From Nemopilema nomurai (lineage: Eukaryota; Cnidaria; Scyphozoa; Rhizostomeae; Rhizostomatidae): a DNA stretch of 64,000 nt. Of the stretch, positions 61,501 to 64,000 are shown one piece after another. The stretch's first letter is position 1, and the number at the start of each line of letters is the position of its first letter. The notes under the pieces are model-generated. The model was not told where the DNA came from. It was given only the letters and a program-made list of their open reading frames with translations, and did not search any database. A program made the translations under genes and the position numbers. The stretch spans positions 1,325,263 through 1,389,262 of the forward strand of contig ML133486.1 in the NCBI GenBank assembly GCA_003864495.1, given 5' to 3'.

Positions 61501-63796
61501 GCAGATTCATGCCATTAATTGTACTACGTCGTTAACAGCTTTGATGTGATGTGTGTTGGTTGAATTAAAACTGTTGGTAAAACGAGTCATCAAAGAGGAG
61601 GAATGACTCTTGGAAGCGGACCTCATCCTCACACGAGGCGCTATTTCCATCTCAGAACGAAATAAATTAAATCATCGGGACAATTATTAGCATTATGGGA
61701 TACTGTGGTGTTCTTGTTCCGTATTTGACTTTCACGTGGAGAAACAGAGAGCCTTGTGAACACATAACTGCAAATATTTGGTAATAATGGAGGAGGGGTT
61801 ATCAAAAATAGACTGTCTTTCAATCTGCAAGTCCTATTTGCTAGAAGCATGGAATTTCAGCCATTCTAGAAGCGCAAACAGAAGAGTGGCTCATTGATGG
61901 GTGCTTGTGCATGCGAATATTTTGAAGCTAGCTACAACAGAAGGTTGCTGAATATTTGGAAGGTCGTTAACGGTGTCTTCTCTATACTCAGTACGGCAAA
62001 CATTGTCAGTTCACTCAATAAGATAATAGCATATAAGAATGAAATTCCACGGATGCTACGTGATATCCGAAGTTGAAATACTACCGTGAAAAGTGATTCT
62101 TTGTCAAAGCCGATACTTGTTTTTATCCACAGCCTGTCGTGCCACGAAGCCTGATACTAGATCAATTTCATTATAAGACCACCAAAAGCTCTCGACTTCG
62201 GTGTGTTTAATAAATGGTCTCTTGGCTCGTATTGCAGGAATACATAATCCCGCCTATGGTTAAGGACGCATGCACACATGTTGAATAAATGAACAAAAGT
62301 TTGAGGTGAATTTCCTCAAAGGAGAATTATCAACTTTTCTTTATGAAAACCCAGTCATGTTTATGCCTGCTGATTGCACGATATTCTATTTTATAACAAC
62401 TCGAATAATTCTTTTCATTCTATCACAGCTGTTGCTCTTACGTTGGTCGCATGGGCGATGGCGAAGGACAGGGGGTAAATCTCGCTGAGAACTGCATACA
62501 GAACGGCACAATTGCCCATGAAATCGGCCATTTGATCGGCTTCTGGCACGAGCATACGCGACCTGATCGCGATTCCTACATCAGCATCCTGAAACACAAT
62601 ATACGTACAGGTAGAATTAAGACAGATAGCAGTTTTGACAGTTGAGAATTTACCCCACGTGGTCTTGTTTGCGTTTAGTCTAGGCCAAAGTAACAAAATA
62701 ACGGCTAGGCCAAAGTAGCAACTTTTCTTTTGCCCTCATTCTTGCTTAAGGTACCATGTTTTCAGGTCGTGTGGGTTATTTTCATCCCTGGTTTTGCCCT
62801 AGGACTTTTTCACTCGAGCAATAGATTCCACGTTTACCTTTGATATGAGTAAATTTTTCGAAGATTATCCTGCGTTCATTTTAGAAGTGCAACTTTTTTA
62901 GGTGAGTGGAAAAACTTCCGAAAGCTGACAGCAGATGAGGTGAATTCGTTCAACGTGCCGTACGATTTCGACAGCATCATGCATTATGCTAAAACCACGT
63001 TCTCGAAGACTGGGTACGACGTGACAATCAGGCCAGTTAAGCAAACGTACAGCAAACAAATTGGTCAGCGGATTAAACTCAGCTCATTTGACATCATGCA
63101 AGCGAACATGCTGTATGGTTGCCCTAGTAAGGACCGCCCTAATCTGTCAGTTTTTTGTTTTAAATTTTTTTTCCCTATCATGCTGTTTCTTTACTTTTCC
63201 CAACTTTTATATCTAGTTACTTTTGTTTCTTTGCTTTACAGTTGATTAATTATAATTACATTATTATTCATTCATTGCCTCCTAGTTTGTCGGAAAACGA
63301 TGACGGAACCGTCGGGAAACTTCTCCTTCGTGACGTCAAATCTTCTCGAGATTCAGCCAACAGTCTGTTTGTGGAGGGTGTTCTGGACAACAGGCGAGAA
63401 GATGACTTTGAAGCTGCCGTTCGTTAACTTCAAACACAACTGCAAGCGGGTGTACATGGAAATCAGAAATGGGAGACACAATACCTCGCCCCTCATTGGA
63501 AAGTATTGCAGGGGCAATCTACCCCCCAAGACCATGACTCTCTCGGGCTCTGGTTTATGGCTGAAATTCAACTATGGATACAAATACTTTACTTCAAGTA
63601 GAATTGGATTCAATGCAGAGTACAAGGGTACGTGTCATCTTTAATTGTCTCATCCCTTACTTTTGATGTCATATTTCTCTGAAGCTGGATCTTTGAAAAT
63701 TGTTTCGATTGCCTATTTGGCTTTCCAGCAACATGTCGTATTTTTTTATGGAAAACCAGAAAACTATGCACTCTTGTAATGATTGGATGTTTTTGA
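43453..63796 (+). CDS. Secreted astacin metalloprotease with CUB domain
   Basis: Exons 43453-43543, 44108-44251, 61204-61324, 62429-62610, 62902-63126 and 63286-63627 join in frame, with a candidate last exon 63729-63796 (390 residues in all). Order: signal peptide (about 1-22); short propeptide with the YQGD aspartate-switch motif (33-36) that blocks the zinc in astacin zymogens; furin-like RSRR (51-54); catalytic domain with HEIGHLIGFWHEH (zinc ligands H149, H153, H159, general base E150) and Met-turn SIMHY (M206, Y208); CUB domain from C256 with four cysteines. The RHWE..TC..F and C-G-C-C-S-Y-V-G-R segments resemble the BMP1/tolloid group, which cleaves procollagen, chordin and matrix proteins; with only one CUB it is tolloid-like but much shorter, similar to meprin/nas/hatching-type enzymes. 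The substrate is unknown. Confidence 0.88.
44108..44251 (+). CDS. Astacin exon 2 (propeptide and mature N-terminus)
   Basis: Starts after AATTTAG and ends AACG|GTGAGT, phase 1 at both ends. It carries GYQGDV (aspartate switch), the basic RSRR processing site and the WPHGIVPYEI strand that opens the astacin fold. Confidence 0.85.
49480..49578 (+). other. Possible small exon inside the astacin intron
   Basis: An ATG in the context GAAAATGCC opens 33 codons (MPGKPTQDG onward) ending AACAAG|GTAACA, a plausible donor in phase 0. It could be a 5' exon of an unidentified nested gene or an alternative start. No similarity recognised; it may be chance. Confidence 0.15.
49766..50215 (+). repeat. Polypyrimidine tract, degenerate 17-bp minisatellite
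   Basis: The + strand is almost only C and T. Near 49844-49900 units about 17 bp long are clear (CTCCTCTTCATGTTGCC, CTCCTCTTCATCTTGCC, ATTCTCTTCATCTTCCC). They decay outward while keeping CTTCAT..TTGCC. Long open frames here are products of composition, not genes. Confidence 0.8.
53209..53386. mobile_element. Short hAT-like element (178 bp)
   Basis: It begins CAGTGGTGGCACCAGGGG and ends GGGCGCCACCCCTT, imperfectly inverted ends of the CAGTGGYGG type common in invertebrate hAT elements. The 8 bp on each side, ATAATGCT (53201-53208) and AAGATGCT (53387-53394), agree at 6 of 8 positions, as for an aged hAT target duplication. The interior is rich in GGGGCT/AGCCCC runs and has no frame of its own. 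Confidence 0.6.
56611..56655. repeat. 15-bp tandem repeat, three copies
   Basis: CTCTATGCTGAATTG twice, then a diverged third unit CTCTATGATGAACTC. Confidence 0.8.
57665..57750. repeat. 28-bp minisatellite, three copies
   Basis: ACATCCTGTACGTTTGCGAG recurs at 57667, 57695 and 57723, exactly 28 bp apart, with GTTTACGA linkers. A diverged copy, CCTGTCCGTTCCCGAC, precedes it near 57630. CpG-rich compared with its surroundings. Confidence 0.88.
58525..58990 (+). repeat. Second polypyrimidine tract
   Basis: Roughly 450 bp of strongly C/T-biased + strand, including TTTTCCCCCTCATTTACCCC and CCCCTACTTGCTGCCACCC. Period is less clear than in the tract at 49766. Several open frames cross it because stop codons need purines. 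Confidence 0.65.
60322..60345. repeat. (GTT)n microsatellite
   Basis: GTTGTTGCT followed by five GTT units. Confidence 0.85.
61204..61324 (+). CDS. Astacin exon 3
   Basis: Begins after TCATCCCCAG and ends TGCGG|GTAGGT (phase 2). It encodes YQKAVIESAIRHWEANTC and on to the SEGKCG segment, including the first catalytic-domain disulphide cysteine. Confidence 0.85.
61339..61396. repeat. 15-bp tandem repeat beside an astacin donor site
   Basis: TGCGTAGAAACC(T/A)(G/T) units, about four copies at 15-bp spacing, starting only 15 bp past the donor of astacin exon 3. Confidence 0.85.
62429..62610 (+). CDS. Astacin exon 4 (zinc-binding site)
   Basis: From ATCACAG|CTGTTGC to ACAG|GTAGAA. It encodes CCSYVGRMG, the second disulphide cysteine and the HExxHxxGFxHE zinc signature with the following RPDRD that is typical of astacins. 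Phase 2 in, phase 1 out. Confidence 0.92.
62902..63126 (+). CDS. Astacin exon 5 (Met-turn)
   Basis: From CTTTTTTAG|GTGAG to CCTA|GTAAGG. It encodes EWKNFRKLT, YDFDSIMHYAK with the Met-turn and the zinc-site tyrosine, and IGQR..LS..DI.QAN.LYGC, the end of the catalytic domain. Phase 1 at both ends. Confidence 0.92.
63286..63627 (+). CDS. Astacin exon 6 (CUB domain)
   Basis: One whole CUB domain in a single 1-1 phase exon, from GCCTCCTAG|TTTGTCGG to AAGG|GTACGT. The four cysteines are at CRKT, TVCLW, HNCKR and GKYCRG; the last strand ends GFNAEYKG. A symmetrical exon of this type is typical of CUB modules spread by exon shuffling. Confidence 0.9.
63729..63796 (+). CDS. Candidate terminal astacin exon
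   Basis: After a strong acceptor, TTGGCTTTCCAG, the phase-1 frame gives a 22-residue tail with three cysteines (beginning ATCRIFLW) and a TGA at 63794-63796. It would close the protein after one CUB domain. The tail matches no known module, so the true next exon may lie beyond the window. Confidence 0.3.
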
Positions 63797-64000
63797 TACC
63801 TGTTTGTTTTCTTCTGACTTGGTTTGTAGATTATCATAAACAGTGTGAAAAGCAGAAAGAATTATGTGCCTAGTTACAATCCTTTCATAGGCCAACATAT
63901 CTCTGGCTTTTCTTAGGTGAAGCCTTTATCTCTCTTCTCAGTACTTTGGAATGGTCCAAATGTCATTAAGTATTTAATCTGTTGTGGTCATCTCATTCAT

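Noticed and set aside
1..64000. tRNA, rRNA and CRISPR arrays
   Set aside because: No cloverleaf with A and B boxes, no rRNA signature and no spacer-repeat pattern was seen. The tandem repeats have no unique spacers.

Overview
The window is AT-rich animal genomic DNA. It holds intron-containing and intronless metazoan genes separated by long non-coding DNA with microsatellites, minisatellites and decayed mobile elements. The gene families (arfaptin, a Mth/adhesion-type 7TM receptor pair, a class A GPCR, an astacin with a CUB domain) fix it as metazoan. The intron-poor GPCRs, the tandem receptor pair and the GGGGG/CCCCC-ended small DNA transposons suit a marine invertebrate such as a cnidarian, but that placement is inference.

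Layout. 1-5396: no gene seen; a hAT-type MITE (77-374) with a perfect 8-bp target duplication and a second small element with 58-bp inverted arms (964-1274). 5397-8903 (+): a complete three-exon arfaptin gene, 375 codons, with an E-box and an octamer just upstream. 8904-14005: 3' flank and intergenic DNA with a TA-flanked DNA transposon (10817-12155) carrying a broken protein-coding relic and a G-quadruplex-prone cluster. 14006-21105 (-): two single-exon 7TM receptor paralogues (607 and 660 aa), near-identical in core blocks but with different signal peptides, central linkers and tails. 23637-24476 (-): a single-exon class A GPCR with NRY and DPxxY variant motifs. 24477-43452: about 19 kb without a convincing gene; it holds a 19-bp E-box satellite (28083-28276) and a LINE endonuclease relic near 28860.

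43453 to about 63796 (+): an astacin metalloprotease with signal peptide, aspartate-switch propeptide, furin-like site, catalytic domain and CUB domain. Its second intron is about 17 kb and contains two polypyrimidine minisatellites, a hAT-like element and short tandem repeats. The splice chain keeps frame at every junction, and the gene may end inside the window in a short candidate terminal exon.

The genes do not form a pathway. Arfaptin acts at trans-Golgi membranes, the three receptors are cell-surface proteins, and the astacin is secreted. The most unusual objects are the mosaic receptor pair, the E-box satellite and the newly delimited small transposons. Exon boundaries were set by eye from splice consensus, frame and family similarity; no search was run.
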